Shown piece after piece: positions 47,704-56,457 of a stretch of DNA of 64,000 bases. The number at the start of each line of letters is the position of its first letter. Positions within the stretch are counted from its first letter, which is position 1. Position numbers and translations under genes: made by a program. The notes below the pieces were generated by a model. That model saw only the letters and a list, made by a program, of their open reading frames with translations. It was not told the origin of the DNA and ran no database searches. Origin of the DNA: Streptomyces chartreusis (GTDB lineage Bacteria; Actinomycetota; Actinomycetes; Streptomycetales; Streptomycetaceae); the NCBI RefSeq assembly GCF_008704715.1, contig NZ_CP023689.1:4216001-4280000 (forward strand). Direction: 5' to 3'.

Positions 47704-49346
47704 CGGGTGGCCTCCTCGGCGGCGTCGGAGCTGTCGTCGCCGGCGTCTGCGTCGGCCGGTGCGGGCTGGTCGGGAACCTGCGGCACCGTCGGCCGCTCGG
47801 CCGCCAGCAGCGCGCCGATCTCCGCCTCGCGCGCGGCGATCCGCTCGGACACCTCCCCGAGACGTGCCCGTACGGCGGCCATGTCCTCGTCGGTGAACAG
47901 CTCCGTGCCGCGTTCGCCGACCAACTCGCGGGCCAGTTCCAGGAAGTCGATGCCGGCGACGCCGCCGTCGGTCGTGCCGCCGATGCGCACCAGTCGCGGC
48001 AGGTGGTCGGCGACCTGCTCCAGGGTGTCCAGCACCTGCTGCTGGTAGCGGTACTCCAGGATCTCCGGCGCCTCGGCCGCGGTCACCGCGCGGATGTCGA
48101 GGGCCTGCGCCTCGAGGAGGGCCGCGTTGGCCTTCGCCTCCGACTCGGCCTGGACGTAGCGCTGCCGGGCGAGTGCCTCGGCGCGGTTCGTCTCGCGCTC
48201 CACGGCCGTGTCCATCTGCGCCTGGTACTGGGCGATGTCGGCCTGGATCGCGGAGAGCGTCTCCTGGCTGGAGGCGAGTTCGCGGGTGAGGTCGCCCTCG
48301 TCCTGCTCCTTGCGGAGCTGGAGGGCGTACTCGTGGGTGTACGCCTCCTTGGCCACGCGCACCATCTCGGGCGCCGCCAGGTCCATGCGGTAGCGCTGGT
48401 CGGAGGGTTCGGCGTGGGTGATGTTGGCGTTGGTCAGCTCGACGGCCGGGCGGAACTGCTGGTTGAGCTGCTCGAGGAGGCGGCCGGTGTCCTCGCCGAC
48501 CATGTCGTAGATGCCGGCGGCCTCCTGTTCGTAGATCAGGCTGCGGATCGTCTCGCTGACCGCGTTGCTGAGCTTCTCCTCGAAGCCGCGCACCGCGCCC
48601 AGGGTGTAGACGAACTCGGTGGGGTCGCTGATCCGGAACTGGATGAACAGGTCGATGGAGCCCTTCACACCGCCCCGGGTGGGCGCCTCGCGCACCGGCG
48701 CGTTGAACGGGTACTCGATCGTGGTGTTGACGATGTACGACACCCGCTTCCACGGGCTCAGCAGCACGATCCGGCCCGGTCCGACGACCTTCTCCAGCTT
48801 GCCGAAGCGGGTGATCATCGCCTGGCAGCCGTCGGGCACCATGACCATGCCCTGGCGCCACCACACGAAGGCGACGGCGAGCAGTGAGATGACCCAGTAG
48901 TGCACGCCGAACAGGGGGTTGGTCAGCACGTCGGCGCCGGACGCCCCCACGATGCCCGCGCCGGCCACACCCAGCAGGAACAGCATCAGCACCGGCAGCA
49001 TGGAGATGATCGAGCGGCCCTTGGGAATCACCATCGGGCAGATGGCGTGCACCGTCTCGGTGCCCTCGCGGACCTGCTCGCTGCGGCCGAGCGCCTCCCC
49101 GGCCTCGTCCAGCGGCACCGTCTTCTGCCGCATCACCGTGGCGGTGGAGCCGCCCTGTTCCCGTGCCGCCGGGAAGTCGGCCGGGTCGATGCCCTGGCCC
49201 TGGGCGTCATAGCCGCCGGCGCCCTGTGTTCCTCGTCCGCCGGTCTGCCGCCGCAGTTCCTCCTGCGCGGCCGTCCGCGGATCGGTGCCGGAGGCCACGG
49301 CCTCGGCAACACGTCGTGCGCCCTGTTTCGCGCGCGCTCGCGCCAC
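47700..49346 (-). CDS. SPFH/Band 7 domain membrane protein (first of a pair)
   Basis: 548 aa. A hydrophilic Gln/Gly-rich N-terminus (~1-100) precedes two helices (SMLPVLMLFLLGVAGAGIVG; YWVISLLAVAFVWW), then an SPFH domain (MVPDGCQAMITRFGKLEKVV, SIDLFIQFRISDPTEFVYTL), a coiled coil (DLTRELASSQETLSAIQADI, ERETNRAEALARQRYVQAES) and an acidic C-terminus (DADAGDDSSDAAEEATR). GTG start with AAGGGGGAA upstream. Each protein of the pair has its own membrane anchor and coiled coil, suggesting a hetero-oligomer analogous to HflK-HflC, but the role is unknown. Confidence 0.85.
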   Translation of the reverse strand: MARARAKQGARRVAEAVASGTDPRTAAQEELRRQTGGRGTQGAGGYDAQGQGIDPADFPAAREQGGSTATVMRQKTVPLDEAGEALGRSEQVREGTETVHAICPMVIPKGRSIISMLPVLMLFLLGVAGAGIVGASGADVLTNPLFGVHYWVISLLAVAFVWWRQGMVMVPDGCQAMITRFGKLEKVVGPGRIVLLSPWKRVSYIVNTTIEYPFNAPVREAPTRGGVKGSIDLFIQFRISDPTEFVYTLGAVRGFEEKLSNAVSETIRSLIYEQEAAGIYDMVGEDTGRLLEQLNQQFRPAVELTNANITHAEPSDQRYRMDLAAPEMVRVAKEAYTHEYALQLRKEQDEGDLTRELASSQETLSAIQADIAQYQAQMDTAVERETNRAEALARQRYVQAESEAKANAALLEAQALDIRAVTAAEAPEILEYRYQQQVLDTLEQVADHLPRLVRIGGTTDGGVAGIDFLELARELVGERGTELFTDEDMAAVRARLGEVSERIAAREAEIGALLAAERPTVPQVPDQPAPADADAGDDSSDAAEEATR

Positions 49347-49521
49347 GGTTCCCCCTTGTGTTCCGATGCCCGTCGAATGCGGGTCCTACTGCTGATACAC
49401 CGGTCGGCCCGATGTGGTTCCAGCCATCCCACATCATGATCCGGACAAGGGTAAAGGGGTCGCTCCCGCAGCTACCGGCGGGTATTCACTGCCGGGATCC
49501 GGAAGCGGCCGTACGACGGTT

Positions 49522-49833
49522 CTACGAGGCCTGGGAAGTCTGCCCCTGCGCGCGGGCGGCCTCGTCGACCGCGTCGTCCTCCTGGCTGCGGTTCGCCTCC
49601 AGGTTGGCCTTCATGCGGTCGACGCGCTGGACGATCCCGACGGAGGCGCGGTCACGCTCCTTGCGCAGGACCACGAAGCTGATCGGGGCCGAGAGCACCA
49701 GGGCGAGCAGGACGACCCACATGCCGTTGGAGTCGCCGAGGCCGCGCGGGGCGAGGCCGGAGTAGACGAGCCCCGAGACGACCACGAGGCAGCCCACGAA
49801 GATCCCGAGGCGCATCAGTGTGTAGCGGAGCAT
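49522..49833 (-). CDS. DUF4229-type small membrane protein
   Basis: 103 aa with two predicted helices (LMRLGIFVGCLVVVSGLVYS; MWVVLLALVLSAPISFVVL), then a charged cytoplasmic tail RKERDRASVGIVQRVDRMKA and an acidic end. This layout matches the DUF4229 family common in actinobacteria, of unknown function. The start MLRYTLMRLG was chosen over an in-frame TTG 24 bases upstream. Confidence 0.75.
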   Translation of the reverse strand: MLRYTLMRLGIFVGCLVVVSGLVYSGLAPRGLGDSNGMWVVLLALVLSAPISFVVLRKERDRASVGIVQRVDRMKANLEANRSQEDDAVDEAARAQGQTSQAS

Positions 49834-49908
49834 CTCAATCCACTCTTCCGAATCCAAAAAGGGCCACTGCCCAGTGAAGCACGGCGTGGTGCCGATCTTG
49901 CAGGGGGG

Positions 49909-50445
49909 TCAGACGGCTGCCCGGCCGAGCGGCAGCAGCATGATCACGTCGTCCCGGTCGTCGCCCGGCGCGACCCGGATGGCGTCCGGGATCCGGCCGA
50001 CCTCCTTGTAGCCGCAGGAGCCGTAGAAGCGCTCCAGGCCGAGGCCGCCCCGGCAGGTGAGGCGGATCGCGTCGATGCCGTCGAAGGTGCGGGCCGACCC
50101 CTCGGCGGCGCTCAGCAGCTCGCGGCCGTAGCCCTTGCCCTGGTGCCGGGGGTGCACCATCACCGTGTACAGCCACACCCAGTGGGCCATCAGCCGGTGC
50201 GTGTTGAAGGTGAAGAACGCGGTCGCGGCGACCTCGCCCGCCTCGTCGTGCCCGACCAGCAGCCGGCAGCGTCCCTCCGCCATCGCCACGAAGTGCCGCA
50301 CCAGCTCGGGCCGGATGTCCTCGCGCGTCACGGGCGGCACGAACCCGACGGCCCCGCCCCTGTTGGAGACGTCGGTCCACATGTCGAGGATGCCGTCACG
50401 CAGGTCGGGGGTGACGGCGGGGTCGAGCGTGAAAGTAAGGGACAC
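49909..50445 (-). CDS. GNAT family N-acetyltransferase
   Basis: 178 aa. The acetyl-CoA loop is VMVHPRHQGKGYGRELLSAA (consensus R/Q-x-x-G-x-G/A), with LTCRGGLGLERFYGSCGYKE at the C-terminal strand. GTG start (VSLTFTLDPAVTPD). The substrate is unknown. It follows mqnE by 47 bases on the same strand and may be transcribed with it, but nothing in the sequence ties it to menaquinone. Confidence 0.83.
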   Translation of the reverse strand: MSLTFTLDPAVTPDLRDGILDMWTDVSNRGGAVGFVPPVTREDIRPELVRHFVAMAEGRCRLLVGHDEAGEVAATAFFTFNTHRLMAHWVWLYTVMVHPRHQGKGYGRELLSAAEGSARTFDGIDAIRLTCRGGLGLERFYGSCGYKEVGRIPDAIRVAPGDDRDDVIMLLPLGRAAV

Positions 50446-50492
50446 GACGGAATCGTATCCCTTACACGCCTCGCCCCTTCCGGGCCGGCGGC

Positions 50493-51656
50493 TCAGACCC
50501 GCATCGGCTGCGGGGACTCGCGGCGCTCCGGGTCCGGGCCGTCGTACTCGCGGATGATCTCGTAGCGCGTGTTGCGCTCCACCGGGCGGAAGCCGGCGTC
50601 CCGGATCAGGTCCAGGAGGTCCTCGCGGGTCAGCTTGTTCGGGGTGCCGAAGTTGTCCGCGTCGTGGGTGATCTTGTACTCGACGACCGAGCCGTCCATG
50701 TCGTCGGCGCCGTGCTGGAGGGCCAGTTGGGCGGTCTGCACGCCGTGCATGACCCAGAAGACCTTCACGTGCGGGACGTTGTCGAAGAGCAGCCGGGAGA
50801 CCGCGAAGGTCTTCAGGGCCTCGGCGCCGGTGGCCATCTGGGTGCGGGCCTGGAGCCGGTTGCGTACCTTGCCGTCCTTCATGTCGACGAAGTCGTGCTG
50901 GTAGCGCAGCGGGATGAAGACCTGGAAGCCGTTCGTCTCGTCCTGGAGCTCACGCAGGCGCAGGACGTGGTCGACGCGGTGGCGCGGCTCCTCGATGTGG
51001 CCGTAGAGCATGGTGGAGGGCGTCCTGAGGCCCTTCTCGTGCGCCAGGCGGTGGATGCGGGACCAGTCCTCCCAGTGGGTGCGGTGGTCCACGATGTGCT
51101 GACGGACCTCCCAGTCGAAGATCTCCGCGCCGCCGCCGGTCAGGGACTCCAGGCCGGCGTCGATGAGCTCGTCGAGGATCTCGGAGGCGGACAGCCCGCT
51201 GATCGTCTCGAAGTGGTGGATCTCCGTGGCGGTGAACGCCTTCAGGGAGACGTTCGGCAGGGCCGCCTTCAGCTCCCGCAGCGAGCGCGGGTAGTAGCGC
51301 CACGGCAGGTTGGGGTGCAGGCCGTTGACGATGTGGAGTTCCGTGAGGTTCTCCGCCTCCATCGACTTGGCCAGCTTCACGGCCTCCTCGATGCGCATCG
51401 TGTACGCGTCCTTCTCGCCCGGCTTGCGCTGGAAGGAGCAGTAGGCGCAGGAGGCCGTGCAGACGTTGGTCATGTTGAGGTGGCGGTTGACGTTGAAGTG
51501 GACCACGTCGCCGTTCTTGCGCGTGCGCACCTCGTGGGCGAGGCCGCCGAGCCACGCCAGGTCGTCCGACTCGTACAGCGCGATGCCGTCCTCGCGGGAC
51601 AGCCGCTCACCGGAACGGACCTTCTCCTCCAGCTCGCGCTTGAGCCCGACATCCAT
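50493..51656 (-). CDS. mqnE: Aminofutalosine synthase (radical SAM)
   Basis: 387 aa. MqnE joins 3-enolpyruvylbenzoate (the MqnA product) with SAM to form aminofutalosine. The cluster is Cys66-x3-Cys70-x2-Cys73 in NVCTASCAYCSFQRKPGE. LTELHIVNGLHPNLPWRYYP, ESLTGGGAEIFDWEVRQHI and ADDMDGSVVEYKITHDADNF are MqnE-type signatures that separate it from MqnC. ATG start MDVGLKRELEEKVRSGE. It lies 47 bases after the Lrp/AsnC gene, with UbiX further upstream on the same strand. Confidence 0.93.
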   Translation of the reverse strand: MDVGLKRELEEKVRSGERLSREDGIALYESDDLAWLGGLAHEVRTRKNGDVVHFNVNRHLNMTNVCTASCAYCSFQRKPGEKDAYTMRIEEAVKLAKSMEAENLTELHIVNGLHPNLPWRYYPRSLRELKAALPNVSLKAFTATEIHHFETISGLSASEILDELIDAGLESLTGGGAEIFDWEVRQHIVDHRTHWEDWSRIHRLAHEKGLRTPSTMLYGHIEEPRHRVDHVLRLRELQDETNGFQVFIPLRYQHDFVDMKDGKVRNRLQARTQMATGAEALKTFAVSRLLFDNVPHVKVFWVMHGVQTAQLALQHGADDMDGSVVEYKITHDADNFGTPNKLTREDLLDLIRDAGFRPVERNTRYEIIREYDGPDPERRESPQPMRV

Positions 51657-51703
51657 GCGTGCACCTCTCTCGATCAGACTCCGTCAACCGTACGCCCAGC
51701 CCC

Positions 51704-52159
51704 CTAGACCTCTTCCGGCAGCTCACCCACCCGGTTCTCCCACTTCGTGGACAGCACGATGGTGGTACGGGTCCGGGAGACGCCCGTGGTGCCGCTGAGC
51801 CGCCGGATGATCTTCTCGAGACCGTCCACGTCGGCCGCGCGCACCTTGAGCATGTAGGAGTCGTCGCCGGCGATGAACCAGCAGTCCTCGATCTCGCCCA
51901 GGTCCCGCAGGCGGTTCGCCACGTCCTCGTGGTCGGTGGCGTCGGACAGCGAGATGCCGATCAGTGCGGTGACGCCGAGACCGAGCGAGGCGGCGTCCAC
52001 GGTGGCGCGGTAGCCGGTGATGACCCCGGCCGCCTCCAGCCGGTTGATGCGGTCGGTGACGCTGGGCCCCGACAGTCCGACGAGGCGCCCCAGCTCCGCG
52101 TAGGAGGCCCGGCCGTTCTCCCTCAGGGCCTGGATGAGCTGCCTGTCCACCGCGTCCAT
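51704..52159 (-). CDS. Lrp/AsnC-family transcriptional regulator
   Basis: 151 aa. The N-terminal HTH is MDAVDRQLIQALRENGRASY then AELGRLVGLSGPSVTDRINR (1-40); the RAM/effector domain follows (GVTALIGISLSDATDHEDVA, DSYMLKVRAADVDGLEKIIR), ending TTIVLSTKWENRV. The start MDAVDRQL matches the family; the frame upstream is open but without homology. It lies between ubiX and mqnE on the same strand and could govern this menaquinone gene group, sensing an amino acid; this is inferred from position only. Confidence 0.9.
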   Translation of the reverse strand: MDAVDRQLIQALRENGRASYAELGRLVGLSGPSVTDRINRLEAAGVITGYRATVDAASLGLGVTALIGISLSDATDHEDVANRLRDLGEIEDCWFIAGDDSYMLKVRAADVDGLEKIIRRLSGTTGVSRTRTTIVLSTKWENRVGELPEEV

Positions 52160-52259
52160 GCGATTGAAAGCCTTCCGCTGAAGAGGTCTGACGTACTTGC
52201 TGAACTGAGCCTTGAAGTGATGAGTTCCGGTGCTGCCGCGTGATGCGGTCGCGTGCCGG

Positions 52260-52943
52260 TCAGGTGGAACGGGCGCCGCCGCCCAGTTCGCCCTTCCAGC
52301 GGCGGTAGAGGCGGTGCTCGACACCCGCCGCGTCCAGGACGCGTCCGGCGACGAAGTCCACCAGGTCCTGGATGTGCGTGGCCCCGGCGTAGAAGGCGGG
52401 CGAGGCGGGCACGACGGTCGCGCCCGCGTCGTCCAGTGTCACCAGGTGGCGCAGCGTCTGCCCGTTCAGGGGCGTCTCCCGTACGGCGACGACGAGCTCG
52501 CGCCCCTCCTTCAGGGTCACGCTGGCCGCCCGCTGCAACAGGTCCTTGGACAGCCCGAGCGCGACTCCGGCGACGCAGGCGGTGGAGGCGGGCACGATCA
52601 GCATGCCCTTGGTGGCGTACGACCCCGAGGACGGCCCGGCGGCGAGGTCCCCGGCGTTCCAGTACCGGACGTCCGCGATGTCCGCCTCGAAGGTCCCGGG
52701 CTTGCCGTCGGCGCCCCGCGCGAGCCATTCCCGCAGGTCGTCCTGCCAGTGGCCGTCCCGGAACGAGATCCCCGTCTCGTCGAGGAGGGTGAGCCGCGAC
52801 GCCCGGCTGACGACCAGGTCGACGCTTTCCCCGGCGGCGAGGAGCGCGCGGAGCACGGCGGCGGCGTATGGGGTGCCGGAAGCGCCGGACACCCCTACGA
52901 TCCAAGGCGTACGCGCCGTCTCTCCTGGCTTGACTGGGTTCAC
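52260..52943 (-). CDS. ubiX: UbiX-type flavin prenyltransferase
   Basis: 227 aa. It makes prenyl-FMN, the cofactor of UbiD decarboxylases. The flavin-binding N-terminus reads IVGVSGASGTPYAAAVLRAL (15-34), and LIVPASTACVAGVALGLSKD and RELVVAVRETPLNGQTLRHL are the family signatures (conserved Ser, Arg-Glu-Thr-Pro). GTG start at 52943 (VNPVKPGETARTP) was preferred over 52985. Its partner UbiD lies 2-3 kb away in this window, on the same strand but beyond the rhomboid and prenyltransferase genes. Together they are candidates for decarboxylating the prenylated naphthoate in the futalosine route. Confidence 0.9.
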   Translation of the reverse strand: MNPVKPGETARTPWIVGVSGASGTPYAAAVLRALLAAGESVDLVVSRASRLTLLDETGISFRDGHWQDDLREWLARGADGKPGTFEADIADVRYWNAGDLAAGPSSGSYATKGMLIVPASTACVAGVALGLSKDLLQRAASVTLKEGRELVVAVRETPLNGQTLRHLVTLDDAGATVVPASPAFYAGATHIQDLVDFVAGRVLDAAGVEHRLYRRWKGELGGGARST

Positions 52944-53035
52944 GACACCGAGCCTATCCGGCGTGGCGGGGTGGGAACCGACCAAGGGGTGCCAGGCGTT
53001 CCCGTTTGGGGACGAGTTGGGCAGTGGGGGTTGCC

Positions 53036-53653
53036 ATGCCGGACATGTGGGACGCGCGGCGCGAGGTGTCGCGGAGTGACCGGGCGCTGACCGCGGCCAA
53101 GCTGATGGCGGGCTGGGTGGCGCTGCTGTGGCTGCTGGAAGTGGCCGACGTGATCAGCGGACACGCGCTGGACGGCTTCGGCATCGTCCCGCGCACCCCG
53201 TCGGAGCTGGTGGACGTCGTCCCGGCCGCCTTCATCCACTTCGGCTTCGCCCATGTCGCCGCGAACAGCGTGCCGCTGCTGGTCCTCGGGTTCCTCGCGG
53301 CGCTCGGCGGCATCCGCCGGTTCGCCGCGGTCTGTGCGCTGATCGTCGTCGCGGACGGGCTGGGCGTGTGGCTGATATCCCCGTCCGGCACCAACACCGC
53401 GGGCGCCTCGGGCCTGATCTTCGGCCTCTTCGGCTTCCTGTTGGTCACCGGGTTCGTCGAGCGGCGTCCGCTCGGCGTTCTGGCCGGACTGCTGGTGGCC
53501 GCGGTCTGGGGCGGCTCGATCCTGGCGGGCTTCGCCCCGACCCAGTCCGGCGTGAGCTGGCAGGGGCATCTGGTGGGGCTGGTGGCGGGCGTCGCGGCGG
53601 CGTTCGTGTTCCGCCGCCGCGACCCCGTCCCCCGTGGGGAACTCGCGGTCTAG
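53036..53653 (+). CDS. Rhomboid family intramembrane serine protease
   Basis: 205 aa with about six helices. Catalytic residues are present: Ser125 in NTAGASGLIFG and His178 in SWQGHLVGLVAG; the supporting HxxxN motif is IHFGFAHVAANSVPLLVLG (His73, Asn77). The start ATG (MPDMWDARREVSRSD) was preferred over an upstream in-frame start at 53006. It cuts membrane proteins within or near helices; the substrate is unknown. It is inserted on the plus strand between ubiX and the prenyltransferase gene, 6 bases from the stop of the latter. Confidence 0.87.
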   Translation: MPDMWDARREVSRSDRALTAAKLMAGWVALLWLLEVADVISGHALDGFGIVPRTPSELVDVVPAAFIHFGFAHVAANSVPLLVLGFLAALGGIRRFAAVCALIVVADGLGVWLISPSGTNTAGASGLIFGLFGFLLVTGFVERRPLGVLAGLLVAAVWGGSILAGFAPTQSGVSWQGHLVGLVAGVAAAFVFRRRDPVPRGELAV

Positions 53654-53659
53654 GCCCCG

Positions 53660-54562
53660 TCAGACGGTGAGCCCGCGCACCAGCAGATCCAGCAGCGCGC
53701 ACACGAACAGGGCGATCCCGATGAACCCGTTGACGCTGAAGAACGCCCTGTTCAGGCGGGACAGGTCATGGGGGCGGACGATCGAGTGCTCGTACACGAA
53801 GGCGCCGGCCACGATCAGCAGGCCCAGCCAGAAGAAGGCGCCCGCGTCGGTGGCGAGCGCGTACCAGGCGAACAGGGCCGTGGTGACGGCGTGGCAGACC
53901 CGCGCGCCCCAGATCGCCGCGGGGATGCCGAAGCGGGCCGGGACCGACATGACGCCGATCTCGCGGTCGGTCTCGACGTCCTGGCAGGCGTAGATCAGGT
54001 CGAAGCCGCCGATCCAGATGCCGACGGCGAGGCCGAGGATCACCGCGTCCCAGGACCAGGTGCCGGTGACGGCCAGCCAGCCGCCGACCGGGCCCATCGC
54101 CTGGGCGAGGCCGAGGATGGCCTGGGGGAAGTTCGTGAACCGCTTGCCGTAGGGGTAGACCACCATCGGGATCACCGCGATGGGGGCGAGGGCCAGGCAC
54201 AGCGGGTTCAGCAGGGCGGCCGAGCCCAGGAAGATCACCAGGGCGATCAGGGCGCCGGTCCAGGCGTGCCGTACCGACATCGCGCCCGTGACCAGCTCGC
54301 GCTGCGCGGTGCGCGGATTGCGGGCGTCGATCTCGCGGTCGATGATCCGGTTCACGGCCATCGCGAAGGTCCGCAGGCCCACCATGCAGATCGTCACCAG
54401 CAGCAGCCGGCCCCAGTGGATGTTCCTGTCCCACTGGAACATCGCGCTGAGCGCGGCGATGTACGCGAACGGCAGCGCGAACACCGAGTGCTCGATCATG
54501 ACGAGGCGGAGGAACGCCTTCGTGCGTCCTGGCTGCGGAATCGCGGCGGAGGCGCTGCTCAC
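53660..54562 (-). CDS. mqnP: UbiA-family prenyltransferase (MqnP-type)
   Basis: 300 aa with about nine helices. The first Asp-rich motif is NRIIDREIDARN (Asn71, Asp75, Asp79) and the second is DLIYACQDVETDR (Asp188, Asp195, Asp199), both complete, binding Mg2+ and polyprenyl diphosphate. GTG start overlaps the ubiD stop (GTGA). With futalosine genes but no men(F-D-H-C-E-B) genes in view, the expected acceptor is 1,4-dihydroxy-6-naphthoate rather than DHNA, so the MqnP name is used by context. Attaches the isoprenoid tail of menaquinone at the membrane. Confidence 0.85.
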   Translation of the reverse strand: MSSASAAIPQPGRTKAFLRLVMIEHSVFALPFAYIAALSAMFQWDRNIHWGRLLLVTICMVGLRTFAMAVNRIIDREIDARNPRTAQRELVTGAMSVRHAWTGALIALVIFLGSAALLNPLCLALAPIAVIPMVVYPYGKRFTNFPQAILGLAQAMGPVGGWLAVTGTWSWDAVILGLAVGIWIGGFDLIYACQDVETDREIGVMSVPARFGIPAAIWGARVCHAVTTALFAWYALATDAGAFFWLGLLIVAGAFVYEHSIVRPHDLSRLNRAFFSVNGFIGIALFVCALLDLLVRGLTV

Positions 54563-56016
54563 AGGCCGTACTCCTTCCAGCGGCGGTCGACCTTCGCCGC
54601 CGTCTCCGGGTCGGACTCGACCATGTCGGGCCAGCCGCCGTCGCGGGTGTAGCCCTCCTCGGGCCACTTCCTCGTCGCGTCGATGCCCGCCTTGCCGCCC
54701 CAGAACTGCTGGTAGGAGGCGTGGTCGAGATGGTCGACGGGACCTTCGACGACGGTGAGGTCGCGGGCGTAGTCGGTGTTGCCGAGGGCCCGCCAGGAGA
54801 CCTCGTGCAGATCGTGCACGTCGCAGTCGGAGTCGACGACGACGATCAGCTTGGTCAGGGACATCATGTGCGCGCCCCAGATCGCGTGCATCGTCTTCTG
54901 GGCGTGCTTGGGGTACTTCTTGTCGATCGAGACGATCGCGCAGTTGTGGAAACCGCCGGACTCCGGCAGGTGGTAGTCCACGATGTCCGGGACGATGATC
55001 TTCAGCAGCGGCAGGAAGAAGCGTTCCGTCGCACGCCCCAGGGGCCCGTCCTCCGTCGGAGGCCGGCCCACGACGATCGACTGGAGCAGGGGCCGGCGGC
55101 GCATCGTCACGCAGTCGATCTTCAGGGCCGGGAAGGGCTCCTGCGGGGTGTAGAAGCCGGTGTGGTCGCCGAAGGGGCCCTCCGGCAGCATCTCCCCCGG
55201 CTCAAGCCACCCCTCCAGCACGACCTCGGCCTGCGCGGGGACCTGGAGCGGGACGGTCTTGCAGTCGACCATCTCGATCCGCTTGCCCGCGACGAAGCCG
55301 GCGAACAGGTACTCGTCGATGTCACCGGGCAGCGGGGCGGTCGAGGCGTACGTCACCGCCGGCGGGCAGCCGAAGGCGATCGCGACCGGCAGCCGTTCTC
55401 CCCTGCGCGCCGCGACCTGGTAGTGGTTGCGGCTGTCCTTGTGGATCTGCCAGTGCATGCCGATCGTGCGCTTGTCGTGGCGCTGGAGGCGGTACAGACC
55501 GAGGTTGCGGACGCCGGACTCCGGGTCCTTGGTGTGGGTGAGCCCCAGGTTGAAGAAGGAGCCGCCGTCCTTGGGCCAGGTGAACAGCGCCGGCAGCCGG
55601 TCGAGGTCGACCTCGTCGCCGTGCAGCACGACCTCCTGCACCGGCGCGCTGTCGGACTTCACCTTCTTCGGCGGCACGTGCGTCATCGCGCCGAGTTTCC
55701 CGAAGGCCTCGCGGACACCGACGAAGCCGTGCGGCAGCTCGGGCTTCAGCAGCCCGCCGATCTTGTCGGAGATGTCGCCGTAGGACTTCAGTCCCAGGGC
55801 TTTCAGCAGCCGCCGGTCGGTGCCGAAGACGTTCATCGCGAGGGGCATCGAGGAGCCCTTCACGTTCTCGAAGAGCAAGGCGGGACCGCCGGACTTCTGG
55901 ACCCGGTCGACGATCTCCCCGACCTCCAGATACGGATCGACCTCAGCCTTCACACGCTTGAGGTCGCCCTCGCGCTCCAGCGCCCTGAGCAGGGAACGAA
56001 GATCGTCGTAAGCCAT
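54559..56016 (-). CDS. ubiD: UbiD-type decarboxylase (menaquinone biosynthesis)
   Basis: 485 aa prenyl-FMN-dependent decarboxylase. Signature blocks: SMPLAMNVFGTDRRLLKALG, HWQIHKDSRNHYQVA, EGPFGDHTGFYTPQEPFPAL with the catalytic-type Glu, and SIVVGRPPTEDGPLGRATER. The C-terminal half (CDVHDLHEVSWRALGNT) is family-typical. The start MAYDDLRSLLRALEREGD was chosen; the frame is open further upstream. It is translationally coupled to the prenyltransferase gene, making a prenylation/decarboxylation pair for removal of the 6-carboxyl group. Confidence 0.9.
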   Translation of the reverse strand: MAYDDLRSLLRALEREGDLKRVKAEVDPYLEVGEIVDRVQKSGGPALLFENVKGSSMPLAMNVFGTDRRLLKALGLKSYGDISDKIGGLLKPELPHGFVGVREAFGKLGAMTHVPPKKVKSDSAPVQEVVLHGDEVDLDRLPALFTWPKDGGSFFNLGLTHTKDPESGVRNLGLYRLQRHDKRTIGMHWQIHKDSRNHYQVAARRGERLPVAIAFGCPPAVTYASTAPLPGDIDEYLFAGFVAGKRIEMVDCKTVPLQVPAQAEVVLEGWLEPGEMLPEGPFGDHTGFYTPQEPFPALKIDCVTMRRRPLLQSIVVGRPPTEDGPLGRATERFFLPLLKIIVPDIVDYHLPESGGFHNCAIVSIDKKYPKHAQKTMHAIWGAHMMSLTKLIVVVDSDCDVHDLHEVSWRALGNTDYARDLTVVEGPVDHLDHASYQQFWGGKAGIDATRKWPEEGYTRDGGWPDMVESDPETAAKVDRRWKEYGL

Positions 56017-56102
56017 GGGGTCAAGTATCCCCGAGCGGCTACCCTGGCCCTTACCCCGGGGGCCGTGCCCCCGGTCCGCCGACCGTTTCGCTGAGAGGGC
56101 CC

Positions 56103-56432
56103 ATGCTCCGGGTGCTGATGTTCCTCGTGCCACTGGCGCTGAGCGTGTACGCGTTCATCGACTGCATCAGCACGAAGGAGGACGACATCCGCCACATGCC
56201 CAAGCCGCTGTGGGCGATCCTCGTGCTGGTGTTCCCGCTGGTCGGCTCGATCTCCTGGCTGATCGCGGGCAAGAAGCGCAGCCCGGCCGCGGAGGGCTGG
56301 TCCGGCGTACGGGACCGCGGGCGTCAGCAGTGGGTCGCGCCCGACGACAACCCCGAGTTCCTGAAGTCCCTGGGCGACGAGGACAAGTCGGCGGACGAGG
56401 ACGACGACAAGAAGAAGCGCGACGAGCCCTGA
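56103..56432 (+). CDS. Small membrane protein with PLDc_N-like domain
   Basis: 109 aa. Two helices flank a short loop: MLRVLMFLVPLALSVYAFID and LWAILVLVFPLVGSISWLIAG, with CISTKEDDIRHMPKPLW between them, the pattern of the PLDc_N (phospholipase D nuclease N-terminal) module. The nuclease domain itself is absent; the rest is a charged, acidic/basic tail (DEDKSADEDDDKKKRDEP). Stand-alone PLDc_N proteins are widespread in actinobacteria and of unknown function. It shares the divergent gap with ubiD. Confidence 0.8.
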   Translation: MLRVLMFLVPLALSVYAFIDCISTKEDDIRHMPKPLWAILVLVFPLVGSISWLIAGKKRSPAAEGWSGVRDRGRQQWVAPDDNPEFLKSLGDEDKSADEDDDKKKRDEP

Positions 56433-56438
56433 CCGGGC

Positions 56439-56455
56439 CCGGCCGAAGAGGCCGG
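56439..56455. terminator. Bidirectional hairpin terminator
   Basis: CCGGCC-GAAGA-GGCCGG is a perfect 6-bp stem with a 5-base loop, exactly filling the gap between two convergent stops (56432 and 56458). Confidence 0.6.
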
Positions 56456-56457
56456 CG

